5,420 bases of DNA, taken from assembly GCA_015487515.1 (NCBI GenBank), contig WFPQ01000352.1, positions 1 to 5,420 of the forward strand, in the 5' to 3' direction. Under the pieces are notes generated by a model. The model did not search any database. It was not told the origin of the DNA and was given only the letters and a program-made list of their open reading frames with translations. The stretch comes from Hyphomicrobiales bacterium (GTDB lineage: Bacteria; Pseudomonadota; Alphaproteobacteria; Rhizobiales; Devosiaceae). Positions 1-5,420 of the stretch are shown one piece after another; within the stretch, counting starts at the first letter, position 1; the number at the start of each line of letters is the position of its first letter. Position numbers and translations under genes: made by a program.

Positions 1-116
1 CTTGCATTGCCGGAGCCGGATTGAGCATCATTGGCCATGAGCCGTGCCAACTCATCGATCAGGTCGTCGGCAGCTTCGTTATTTCCGGATGGGTTCAATG
101 GTTTTCCCGTATCCAT
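1..116 (-). CDS. N-terminal fragment of a probable SPOR-domain envelope protein (runs off the left edge)
   Basis: Only the first 38 codons are in the window. They begin at an ATG (complement of 114-116) and stay open to the left edge. The visible peptide is hydrophilic and has an acidic, helix-like patch, DDLIDELARLMANDA, at residues 17-31. A purine-rich AAGGAA lies 10 bases upstream of the ATG and supports this start. No domain can be seen in so short a piece. The SPOR assignment is an inference: in many alphaproteobacteria the gene after argS encodes a protein with an acidic N-terminus, one membrane segment and a C-terminal peptidoglycan-binding SPOR domain, often followed by nagZ and scpA/scpB. 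It is read in the same direction as argS, 118 bases downstream of it, so co-transcription is possible. It could instead be an unrelated hypothetical protein. Confidence 0.6.
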   Translation of the reverse strand, partial: MDTGKPLNPSGNNEAADDLIDELARLMANDAQSGSGNA

Positions 117-126
117 GTGCCAATAT

Positions 127-132
127 TTCCTT
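127..132 (-). promoter_or_regulatory. Ribosome binding site of the left-edge gene
   Basis: The minus strand reads AAGGAA here, 10 bases before the ATG. It is the main support for treating the short open frame at the left edge as a real gene start. Confidence 0.5.
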
Positions 133-234
133 GTTGCAACTGTTACACATCCGTTATACGCCCCGCCTGTACCGGAAAATCGAACCGGAAGTCAGTAAGA
201 TGCACAGCATTGTGCCTGAATTATGAAACCTTCA

Positions 235-1989
235 TCATGAAAGCTCCCTTGGTGCACTGACGCCCAAAAGATTCAAACCCTGCTCAAGTACCTTTTGAAT
301 CGCCGTAACCATGGCGAGTCGCGCCTTTGTCAATTCTGGTTGCCCAGGGTTAACAAAGCGTAACGAGGCGTCCTGTCCGCCCCTGGCCCAGAAACCATGC
401 AGCGCACCGGCCAGGTCATAGAGGTAAAATGCCACCCTGTGGGGTTCGTGGGCACGCACGGCCGCGGCCACCACCCGCGGCCACTGGGCCAGGGTTTGCA
501 GCAGTTCCAGGTCTTCAACGCTGGAAAGTTGCGAAAAATCAGCCCCCGCCAGGGCTGAAAGTGACGTGTCCAGTCCGGGCATCTCCTCGCCGGTCTTGCG
601 GGCGATCGAGCAGGCACGGGCGTGGGCATATTGCACATAAAATACCGGATTTTCGCGGCTCTGTTCCCTTACCAGCGCAAAATCGAAATCCATGGGCGCC
701 TCGTTGCGCCTGAAAAGCAGCATGAAACGAACAACGTCGGCCCCGACCTCTTCCACCAGGTCACGCACCGTAACCAGGTCACCGGAGCGCTTGGACATCT
801 TGAAGGGCTTGCCGTCACGCATCAAACGCACGATCTGGCATATCTTGACGTCAATGGAAGCCTTGCCACCGGAAACAGCCCTGACCGCCGCCTGCAGGCG
901 CTTGCTGTAACCGGAATGGTCGGCTCCCAGAACTATTATCTGATCGGTGAAACCACGCAAAAACTTGTCACGATGATAGGCTATGTCGGCGGCAAAATAA
1001 GTATAATCTCCATTGGACTTGACCAGGGGCCTGTCGGTATCGTCACCAAAGCTCGTGGCCCGGAACAGGGTTTGCTCACGATCCTCCCAGTCCTCGCCCG
1101 GTTTTCCCTTGGGCGGCGGCAGGGTGCCACGATAAACCAGCCCGTCCCGCTCCAGCGCCGCAAGGGTCTGGGCGATCTTGCCATTTTCCCCATGCAGGAC
1201 CTTTTCGGAAAAAAAGAAATCGTGGCTTACACCAAGCAGTTTCAAATCCTGCCGGATCAATTCCATCATCGCCTCAAGAACCAGCGGTCCAAAAACGGGA
1301 AGCCATTTGCTTTCGGAGGCTTTCAGATATTTGCTGCCAAAACGGCGGGCCAGTTCGGCGCCAACCGGGATCAGGTATTCGCCCGGATAAAGACCGGGGG
1401 GTATTTCGCCGATATCCTGACCCAGGGCCTCCCGGTAGCGCAAAAAAGCAGAACGGGCCAGAACGTCAATCTGCCCACCCGCATCGTTGATGTAATATTC
1501 CCTGGTTACCTCAAAGCCGCAAAATTCAAGCAGCGAGGCAAGGGCATCACCAAATACCGCTCCCCTGGTATGGCCCACATGCATGGGACCGGTGGGGTTG
1601 GCCGAAACGAATTCCACATTGACCGCCCGGCCCCGGCCCATGTCGTTCCTGCCGAATTTCCCGGGATCTTCCAATATGGAGCCCAGCACACGATACCAGA
1701 TATCACTGGTCAGGAAAAAATTCAAAAAACCTGGTCCAGCAATTTGTATATCACTTATATCTTCGTCTGTTATCATGATTTCTTTAAGTGATGATGCAAG
1801 CTGCCGCGGATTGGTTTTCAATGATTTTGCGCACACCATGGCAATGTTGGAAGAAACCTGGCCATGGGAGGGATCTCTTGGTGGCTCGACCGTGGATCTT
1901 TCAGCCAGTTCGCAAAGGTCCTCCCGGTCCGGGTACAGTTCCCCAAGGGCTGCCAGAATCCTAAGGGAAAAATCGGCAAATATATCCAT
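235..1989 (-). CDS. argS: Arginyl-tRNA synthetase (class I)
   Basis: This enzyme attaches arginine to tRNA-Arg in the cytoplasm using ATP. The 584-residue protein is full length for the family. Residues 1-95 or so match the N-terminal Add-1 domain that contacts the tRNA D-loop, including the IAGPGFLNFFL stretch at 83-93. The class I nucleotide-binding signature is HVGH at 137-140, inside VSANPTGPMHVGH. The second signature is KMSK at 397-400, inside FKMSKRSGD. The LGADHSGY segment (354-361) is also typical. From about 450 the DALR anticodon-binding domain begins (FYVQYAHARA), and the protein ends in the usual GLNLLGVSAP tail. A GGAA lies 10 bases before the ATG. dgt lies upstream across a 262-base gap that contains a likely terminator, so argS probably has its own promoter. 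No key residue is missing. Identification is secure. Confidence 0.98.
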   Translation of the reverse strand: MDIFADFSLRILAALGELYPDREDLCELAERSTVEPPRDPSHGQVSSNIAMVCAKSLKTNPRQLASSLKEIMITDEDISDIQIAGPGFLNFFLTSDIWYRVLGSILEDPGKFGRNDMGRGRAVNVEFVSANPTGPMHVGHTRGAVFGDALASLLEFCGFEVTREYYINDAGGQIDVLARSAFLRYREALGQDIGEIPPGLYPGEYLIPVGAELARRFGSKYLKASESKWLPVFGPLVLEAMMELIRQDLKLLGVSHDFFFSEKVLHGENGKIAQTLAALERDGLVYRGTLPPPKGKPGEDWEDREQTLFRATSFGDDTDRPLVKSNGDYTYFAADIAYHRDKFLRGFTDQIIVLGADHSGYSKRLQAAVRAVSGGKASIDVKICQIVRLMRDGKPFKMSKRSGDLVTVRDLVEEVGADVVRFMLLFRRNEAPMDFDFALVREQSRENPVFYVQYAHARACSIARKTGEEMPGLDTSLSALAGADFSQLSSVEDLELLQTLAQWPRVVAAAVRAHEPHRVAFYLYDLAGALHGFWARGGQDASLRFVNPGQPELTKARLAMVTAIQKVLEQGLNLLGVSAPRELS

Positions 1990-2025
1990 GATGACTTGTT
2001 TCCATAGGCAGATTGCAACAGGCAG

Positions 2026-2054
2026 GCGTTAAAGCAAAATCAGTCCATGGTCAA
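2026..2054 (-). promoter_or_regulatory. Possible argS promoter
   Basis: On the minus strand TTGACC (2049-2054) is followed after 17 bases by TAACGC (2026-2031). The -35 element is good. The -10 is poor, since it lacks the final T of the consensus. It is placed well, between the proposed dgt terminator and argS, and would give a leader of roughly 30 bases. This is inference from motif and position only. Confidence 0.3.
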
Positions 2055-2075
2055 ATGCAGTAAACACCGAACATG

Positions 2076-2103
2076 AAAAAGTCCCTGGTGCAAAGGGCCA
2101 GGG
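2076..2103 (-). terminator. Likely Rho-independent terminator of dgt
   Basis: On the minus strand a GC-rich 6-base-pair stem (CCCTGG at 2098-2103 with CCAGGG at 2083-2088, loop of 9) is followed two bases later by five T (2076-2080). The order of stem and T-run fits termination of leftward transcripts coming from dgt, about 150 bases after the dgt stop codon. The stem is short, so its strength is uncertain. Confidence 0.5.
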
Positions 2104-2110
2104 CTCTGCG

Positions 2111-2138
2111 CAGGCCGCGAATCCGGCCTGGGGGGGGG
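2111..2138. repeat. Seven-base-pair hairpin beside a run of nine G
   Basis: CAGGCCG (2111-2117) and CGGCCTG (2124-2130) form a perfect 7-base-pair stem with a 6-base loop. The last G of the stem begins an uninterrupted run of nine G (2130-2138), which is nine C on the strand of dgt and argS. No gene covers it. On the transcribed minus strand the C-run comes first, then this hairpin, then the proposed dgt terminator. It may be an extra structured element in the dgt 3' end, or it may have no function. Confidence 0.5.
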
Positions 2139-2173
2139 AAAGGAGCCGGGATTATCCGGTAGACAGCAGGGCC

Positions 2174-2191
2174 TGAAACAGGGCGGTTTCA
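2174..2191. repeat. Short perfect hairpin downstream of dgt
   Basis: TGAAAC (2174-2179) and GTTTCA (2186-2191) are exact inverted repeats around a 6-base loop. No T-run follows on either strand, so it is not a classical terminator. It lies 60 bases after the dgt stop codon in the transcribed region and could protect the 3' end of the message. Such short repeats also occur by chance. Confidence 0.3.
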
Positions 2192-2251
2192 TTCGGGCAT
2201 CACAAAAATCCGGGCATGGGGTTGGGGTAAAACCTTGATGTCAGGTCCCAT

Positions 2252-3478
2252 TCAGGTCCCTTGCCGGCCCGTTGCAGGACTTTCAGCCTCAAGGCGTTCG
2301 AATTCAGCCATGGCAAACGGATCGGTCATGCCGGCAATGTAATCGGCCACCACGCGGCATTTGCGGGCTCTTTCCGACTGGATGGTCTCCCGGGCCGGGA
2401 TTGCGTCAGCAAAATCATTGACGAGCAGTTTTTGCTGCCATTGACCGGGAATATCGCCAGTTTTCACATAATGTTCGAACAGACTTTCCACCACCATCTC
2501 CCCCTGCCGGGCCGGTTTCATCACGGTTGGGGAGCGGTAGACCTTTTCGAACAGAAAATCCTTTATTGCCCTTTCCCTTGCCTGCATGTCCCTGGAAAAG
2601 CCGATCAACTGACGCCCGGCCGTGGCAACGTCACGGGGGGACTTCAGCCCGGCTGCGGACAGCATCATGGCTGAATTTTCGATCACGTCCTCGATCAGGC
2701 GGGTTATGAGGCGGCGCTGTATCTCGTGGATTTTGCGCCCCTTTTCCAGGCCGGGCCAGGTTTCATCCACATCAGCAACTATTTCATCGAGCAATGGCAG
2801 GTCTTCCAGCTGGTTCAGGCCAATGAGACCGGCCCGCACCGCATCATCAATGTCGTGGGAATCATAGGCTATGTCATCGGCAATCGCGGCAGCCTGGGCC
2901 TCAAGGGAGGCAAAGTTCCCGATTTCCAGGTCGAGCCCGGCAGGCAGAAAGGACAGGTCGGGGACAGAGTCAAGGGGTCCGTTGTGCTTCAGCACCCCCT
3001 CAAGGGTCTCCCATGTCAGGTTGAGTCCATCATGGCTGCCATAACGGTTTTCGAGCATGCATATGGTTCTAAGGGACTGCAGATTGTGATCGAAACCGCC
3101 AAATTCGGCCATTTTTCGATTCAATGCCCGCTCGCCGGCATGTCCAAAGGGGGTATGACCAAGATCATGGGCCAGGGCTATGGCTTCGGACAGGTCTTCG
3201 TTCAGTCCAAGGGAACGTGCAAGGGAACGGGAAATCTGGGAAACTTCAAGGGTATGGGTAAGGCGGGTGCGGTAGTGCTGCCCCTCGTGGTGCAGAAAGA
3301 CCTGGGTCTTGTATTGCAGGCGCCTGAAGGCGGTGGAATGGATTATGCGGTCCCTGTCGCGCTGGAATTCGGAACGTGTCGGACTTTTCGATGTTTCGTG
3401 AACCCGGCCCCTGCTGTTTCTAGGATCGGAGGCAAGGGGGGACAAATTGTGCACTGAAATGTCTTTTGGGGTTTTCAT
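2252..3478 (-). CDS. dgt: dGTP triphosphohydrolase-like HD-domain protein
   Basis: Members of this family cut dGTP or other dNTPs to the deoxynucleoside and triphosphate, and so help set the dNTP pool. The 408-residue protein is the usual length for the shorter, bacterial dGTPase-like group. After a variable N-terminus it shows SPTRSEFQRDRDRIIHSTAFRRL (in 32-54), the family's entry motif. The HD metal-site residues follow: H75 in RLTHTLEV, H104-D105 in ALAHDLGHTPFGH, and an aspartate at 201 or 202 in ADDIAYDSHD. The C-terminal half corresponds to the HD-associated region. No good ribosome binding site precedes the ATG. The nearest AGGG is about 16 bases away, so the exact start is less certain than the identity. 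It is divergent from the small-protein/erpA pair, with only 53 bases between. Substrate preference cannot be read from the sequence. Confidence 0.95.
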   Translation of the reverse strand: MKTPKDISVHNLSPLASDPRNSRGRVHETSKSPTRSEFQRDRDRIIHSTAFRRLQYKTQVFLHHEGQHYRTRLTHTLEVSQISRSLARSLGLNEDLSEAIALAHDLGHTPFGHAGERALNRKMAEFGGFDHNLQSLRTICMLENRYGSHDGLNLTWETLEGVLKHNGPLDSVPDLSFLPAGLDLEIGNFASLEAQAAAIADDIAYDSHDIDDAVRAGLIGLNQLEDLPLLDEIVADVDETWPGLEKGRKIHEIQRRLITRLIEDVIENSAMMLSAAGLKSPRDVATAGRQLIGFSRDMQARERAIKDFLFEKVYRSPTVMKPARQGEMVVESLFEHYVKTGDIPGQWQQKLLVNDFADAIPARETIQSERARKCRVVADYIAGMTDPFAMAEFERLEAESPATGRQGT

Positions 3479-3497
3479 TGGCGGTGCAGGGCCCTAT

Positions 3498-3526
3498 TTG
3501 AGATAGATCGGTTCGTGGCAGGATAA
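3498..3526 (+). promoter_or_regulatory. Possible promoter of the small-protein/erpA pair
   Basis: TTGAGA (3498-3503) is followed after 17 bases by GGATAA (3521-3526). The -35 is fair and the -10 weak. Since the next ATG is at 3532, a start of transcription from here would leave almost no leader. The same AGGA (3520-3523) could instead be the ribosome binding site, which would move the promoter further left into dgt. Low confidence. Confidence 0.2.
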
Positions 3527-3531
3527 CAGAA

Positions 3532-3801
3532 ATGATTTTGGATCCGGTTCAGTTTTTTTCCAGCAATACGGAATTCCTTTTCCGGCTCGGACTGGTGATG
3601 TTCATATTCGGGGTGATCCTGATGCTGATCGACAGGGATTTCAATGACAAGCTGGAAAAGAACAGTTTTGTTGCCAAGCTTTTTACCATGCGCCTGCCAT
3701 CAAGACTTTCGATAAAGACCGACCCTTACGGTTCGGTCGTGGCCTTTTTCGGCATCACCATTGCCGTCATGGCCCTGGCTTTTGCCGAACAGGGATTCTG
3801 A
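3532..3801 (+). CDS. Small hypothetical protein with two membrane segments
   Basis: I do not recognise this 89-residue protein. Two hydrophobic stretches are clear: about residues 16-33 (rich in L, V, F, I, with FIFGVILMLI) and about 67-85 (VVAFFGITIAVMALAF). The loop between them is hydrophilic and rich in K and R, while the N-terminus is not. By the positive-inside rule this suggests a hairpin with the loop in the cytoplasm and both ends outside. There are no cysteines, histidines or known catalytic motifs. An AGGA lies 8 bases before the ATG. erpA follows after 15 bases on the same strand, so the two are almost certainly one transcript. A real gene is likely because of the spacing, the membrane pattern and the lack of a competing frame. 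A link to Fe-S cluster work would be guesswork. Confidence 0.8.
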   Translation: MILDPVQFFSSNTEFLFRLGLVMFIFGVILMLIDRDFNDKLEKNSFVAKLFTMRLPSRLSIKTDPYGSVVAFFGITIAVMALAFAEQGF

Positions 3802-3816
3802 CGTGGAAAAAAGAGA

Positions 3817-4161
3817 ATGGAAATGAGCAATATCAAGGTTGAACTGACCCGGGCTGCCGGCCAGCAGATTGCCAGGATTCTTGAAAGGGAACCCAAGGGA
3901 ACGGTTCTTAGAATCGCCGTTTCGGGAGGCGGGTGTTCCGGGTTTCAGTATGAATATGACCTGGTCAGGGAAAAACCTTCCCGTGATGACCTGGTGTTGC
4001 AGCGCGATGGCGCAACGGTTTTGATAGACAATGTTTCCCTGCAGTTTCTGGACGGGGCAAAAATCGACTATGTGGATGACCTGGTCGGCCAGGCCTTCAA
4101 GATAGATAACCCAAATACGGTTGCATCCTGCGGTTGCGGTAACAGTTTTGACGTGGCCTGA
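3817..4161 (+). CDS. erpA: A-type iron-sulfur cluster carrier / insertion protein
   Basis: A-type carriers receive Fe-S clusters from a scaffold and pass them to apo-enzymes. The 114-residue protein is complete for this family and carries all three conserved cysteines: C40 in SGGGCSGFQY, and C105 and C107 in ASCGCGNSF near the C-terminus. The FKIDNPN segment before the last two cysteines is also typical. IscA, SufA and ErpA are hard to separate by eye. I prefer ErpA because it stands alone without isc or suf genes and lies next to dgt, a common alphaproteobacterial arrangement. The first ATG (3817) has GGA 10 bases upstream. A second ATG at 3823 has AGAG 7 bases upstream and gives a protein two residues shorter, so either start is possible. 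It is co-directional with the small membrane protein 15 bases upstream and converges on the HU gene. Confidence 0.95.
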   Translation: MEMSNIKVELTRAAGQQIARILEREPKGTVLRIAVSGGGCSGFQYEYDLVREKPSRDDLVLQRDGATVLIDNVSLQFLDGAKIDYVDDLVGQAFKIDNPNTVASCGCGNSFDVA

Positions 4162-4202
4162 ACAAAACCCGTCCCTGAAAGAACCCCCTTCTCAACTGAA
4201 GA

Positions 4203-4233
4203 AGCCCGGCTCTGGAATCAACAGAACCGGGCT
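4203..4233 (-). terminator. Terminator hairpin between erpA and the HU gene
   Basis: Positions 4203-4214 and 4222-4233 form a 12-base-pair stem around a 7-base loop. On the minus-strand RNA every position pairs, with one G-U wobble. On the plus-strand RNA the same position is a C-A mismatch. The base after the stem on the minus strand begins TCTTC, a weak T-rich tract, while the plus side has none. Both points favour termination of the leftward HU transcript, about 24 bases after its stop codon. It may also slow readthrough from erpA. Confidence 0.65.
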
Positions 4234-4256
4234 GCAGATGAATGAGAATAAAATGA

Positions 4257-4535
4257 TCAACGACCGTTGATGGTATCCTTGAGAGCTTTTCCGGGCTTGA
4301 ACTTTGCCTGATTGGAAGCAGGGATTTCAATTTCTGCTCCGGTCGCGGGATTGCGGCCCTTGGTGGCCTTGCGGTGGGAAACGGAAAAGGTTCCAAAGCC
4401 GACCAGGCGAACATCGTCACCGGACTTGAGAGTGGCGGTGATTGCATCCAGAACGGCGTCAACCGCATCAGTTGCCTGAGCCTTGGAAAGGTCAGCGCGC
4501 TCGGCTACTACGCCGGCCAATTCGTTTTTGTTCAT
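4257..4535 (-). CDS. hup: HU-family DNA-binding protein
   Basis: HU is a small basic dimer that bends DNA and organises the nucleoid. With the start chosen here the protein has 92 residues, close to the 90 of classical HU. The N-terminal helices (MNKNELAGVVAERADLSKAQ) are followed by the signature VRLVGFGTFSVSHR and the DNA-binding arm with GRNPATGAEI, whose proline at 63 is the residue that intercalates into DNA. The ending KFKPGKALKD is standard. Two ATG codons are adjacent. AAGGA (4543-4547) is 7 bases from the second and only 4 from the first, and HU proteins typically start MNK, so I chose the second. Starting at 4538 would add one methionine. The gene stands alone, with its own terminator, and without a visible lon neighbour. 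IHF is less likely, given the overall HU-type sequence. Confidence 0.96.
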   Translation of the reverse strand: MNKNELAGVVAERADLSKAQATDAVDAVLDAITATLKSGDDVRLVGFGTFSVSHRKATKGRNPATGAEIEIPASNQAKFKPGKALKDTINGR

Positions 4536-4542
4536 CATACTA

Positions 4543-4547
4543 TCCTT
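4543..4547 (-). promoter_or_regulatory. Ribosome binding site of the HU gene
   Basis: The minus strand reads AAGGA, 7 bases before the ATG at 4533-4535 and 4 bases before the adjacent ATG at 4536-4538. The spacing favours the inner start. Confidence 0.65.
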
Positions 4548-4567
4548 ATGAATTGTTTGCCCGCCAC

Positions 4568-4594
4568 AATTGTACGGACAGCGGCGTTACAATT
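4568..4594. promoter_or_regulatory. Inverted repeat upstream of the HU gene, possible operator
   Basis: AATTGTA (4568-4574) and TACAATT (4588-4594) are exact inverted repeats separated by 13 bases, so their centres are 20 bases apart, about two helical turns. The left arm also lies in an 8-base palindrome, ACAATTGT (4566-4573). On the HU strand the TACAAT of the left arm resembles a -10 hexamer, though no good -35 stands 16-18 bases before it. The site begins 33 bases before the HU start codon, where a regulator would be expected. Function is inferred from symmetry and place only. Confidence 0.35.
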
Positions 4595-4661
4595 CTGCGA
4601 TTCTTTGCAAAAGGCAAGGTTTCCCGGCCCTTTTTGCCCAAGCCCATGCAAAAACCCCCTT

Positions 4662-5420
4662 TCAGCCTTCCGGGGATATGTCTCTCTGCCATGGCTTTGT
4701 GCCAAATATAATGAATGGCAGCAATATTGCATAAAACGCCACTGCCACCAGCCAGATACCGCCAGTCCAGTCCGGGCGCAACAGGGTATAAATCTGGGTA
4801 AAGACCAGTGGTCCGACAATGGCCGATATGGAGGCAAGGCTGGTCAGAACCCCCTGCAACTGGCCCTGCATTTCTCCGGAGACCTTTGAAGTCAATATGG
4901 ATTGCAGGGCCGGCCCTCCCACGTCACCAAGGGCAAAAAACGGCAACAGTGCAAACGGCACCCACCATTGGGTAAACAGTGCCAGCAGGACAAGTGCGCC
5001 GACCTCAAAAGCCAGACCAAGCAAAATCGTGCGCTTTTCTCCCAGCCAGCCGGTTAACGGTCCGGTCAGCAGCGCCTGGGAAATCACGTTGAACAACCCA
5101 TAAAGTGTCAATGATATTCCAACCATGGCCGCCCCCCAGCCATACCTGTCTTCTGTAAACAATACCCAGATGGTGCCATATACCGATCCGACAAAGGCAA
5201 ATCCGGCAAAAACCACCAGCAGGGGGCGAATGGAAGAAAATTTCAGAGCCCACTTCAGGGGAGCGAACGGATTCAACTGCCCGGGGGAGACAGGTTTCCT
5301 TGAACCCTGCCTGGATTCGGGCAACAAAAACAGTGCCAGCACAAAATTGAAACCATTCAGAATTGCCGCTGCCAAAAACGGCGCCCGCAGCCAGATTTCG
5401 CCCAGCAGTCCGCCCAGAAC
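4662..5420 (-). CDS. Tet-like MFS efflux transporter, C-terminal part (5' end beyond the right edge)
   Basis: The frame is open from the right edge to the stop at 4662-4664 and gives 252 residues. A TTG at 5373-5375 could be mistaken for a start, but the 15 codons before it (VLGGLLGEIWLRAPF) continue the family pattern, so the gene is cut by the window. It matches the last two thirds of TetA-type drug/proton antiporters, normally about 400 residues with 12 membrane helices. Seven helices are visible, near fragment residues 14-33, 66-88, 98-118, 131-149, 153-170, 190-210 and 221-240, fitting TM6 to TM12. The basic loop after TM6, the second copy of motif A (GPLTGWLGEKR, 120-130) and the segment GQLQGVLTSLASISAIVGPLVF (in 186-207) are characteristic. 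It sits in the inner membrane and probably exports a small molecule. Tetracycline as substrate cannot be assumed. No clear terminator follows, and the HU gene starts 126 bases further on in the same direction. Confidence 0.9.
   Translation of the reverse strand, partial: VLGGLLGEIWLRAPFLAAAILNGFNFVLALFLLPESRQGSRKPVSPGQLNPFAPLKWALKFSSIRPLLVVFAGFAFVGSVYGTIWVLFTEDRYGWGAAMVGISLTLYGLFNVISQALLTGPLTGWLGEKRTILLGLAFEVGALVLLALFTQWWVPFALLPFFALGDVGGPALQSILTSKVSGEMQGQLQGVLTSLASISAIVGPLVFTQIYTLLRPDWTGGIWLVAVAFYAILLPFIIFGTKPWQRDISPEG

Noticed and set aside
153..158. TATAAC on the minus strand as a -10 element for the left-edge gene
   Set aside because: No reasonable -35 hexamer lies 16-18 bases upstream, and the gene may simply be co-transcribed with argS.
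202..215. Short hairpin GCACA-GCAT-TGTGC after the argS stop codon as a terminator
   Set aside because: The stem is only 5 base pairs and no T-run follows on either strand.
21..260. A 79-codon plus-strand open frame at the left edge
   Set aside because: It runs antisense to the left-edge gene and into the argS end. Its translation is rich in C, R and P without domain character, and the minus-strand reading has a better start signal.
622..1791. A 389-codon open frame on the plus strand opposite argS
   Set aside because: It is in exact codon register with argS, so its stop codons can only come from TTA, CTA or TCA codons in argS, which this gene hardly uses. Its length is therefore explained by argS codon choice. 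It covers the strongly conserved catalytic domain and shows no protein family pattern.
2726..3457. A 243-codon open frame on the plus strand opposite dgt
   Set aside because: It is also in exact codon register with dgt and is explained by rare TTA, CTA and TCA codons there. No start signal or recognisable domain supports it.
4631..4654. Inverted repeat TTTTTGC / GCAAAAA just after the transporter stop codon as a terminator
   Set aside because: The stem is mostly A-T with a 10-base loop, and no T-run follows on the minus strand. It is too weak to call a terminator.
4374..4889. A 171-codon plus-strand open frame across the HU gene, its promoter region and the transporter end
   Set aside because: It overlaps two secure genes on the other strand, and its translation has no domain-like pattern. 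The HU and transporter readings are far better supported.

Overview
The window looks like a chromosomal housekeeping segment from an alphaproteobacterium of moderate GC content. The taxonomic hint comes from gene content and order. A dGTPase-like HD protein gene lies next to an A-type Fe-S carrier gene, and arginyl-tRNA synthetase is followed by what is probably the start of a SPOR-domain protein gene. Both arrangements are familiar from alphaproteobacterial genomes. The proteins also have alphaproteobacterial-looking sequences. I cannot place it to order or genus from the sequence alone. I saw no tRNA, rRNA, CRISPR array, insertion sequence or phage gene.

Layout, left to right. Bases 1-116 (minus) hold the first 38 codons of a gene running off the left edge, probably a SPOR-domain envelope protein. 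Bases 235-1989 (minus) are argS, complete. Bases 1990-2251 are a 262-base gap. Read on the minus strand, it holds a short perfect hairpin, a run of nine C with a second hairpin, a likely intrinsic terminator for dgt, and a possible argS promoter. Bases 2252-3478 (minus) are dgt, complete. A 53-base divergent gap follows. Bases 3532-3801 (plus) encode a small unrecognised protein with two predicted membrane segments, and erpA (3817-4161, plus) starts 15 bases later. erpA converges on an HU gene (4257-4535, minus), with a strong hairpin between them that fits a terminator for the HU transcript. Bases 4662-5420 (minus) are the C-terminal two thirds of a Tet-like major facilitator superfamily (MFS) exporter that enters from the right edge.

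Functionally this is core metabolism: tRNA charging, dNTP pool control, Fe-S cluster delivery and nucleoid structure, with one efflux-type transporter at the edge. The genes do not form one pathway. dgt and the small-protein/erpA pair are divergent and must share a very compact promoter region. argS probably has its own promoter downstream of the dgt terminator.

I found no convincing new biological system. The items most worth a second look are the small membrane protein in front of erpA, the structured dgt-argS gap with its nine-base G/C homopolymer, and a 7-base inverted repeat with a 20-base centre spacing upstream of the HU gene.
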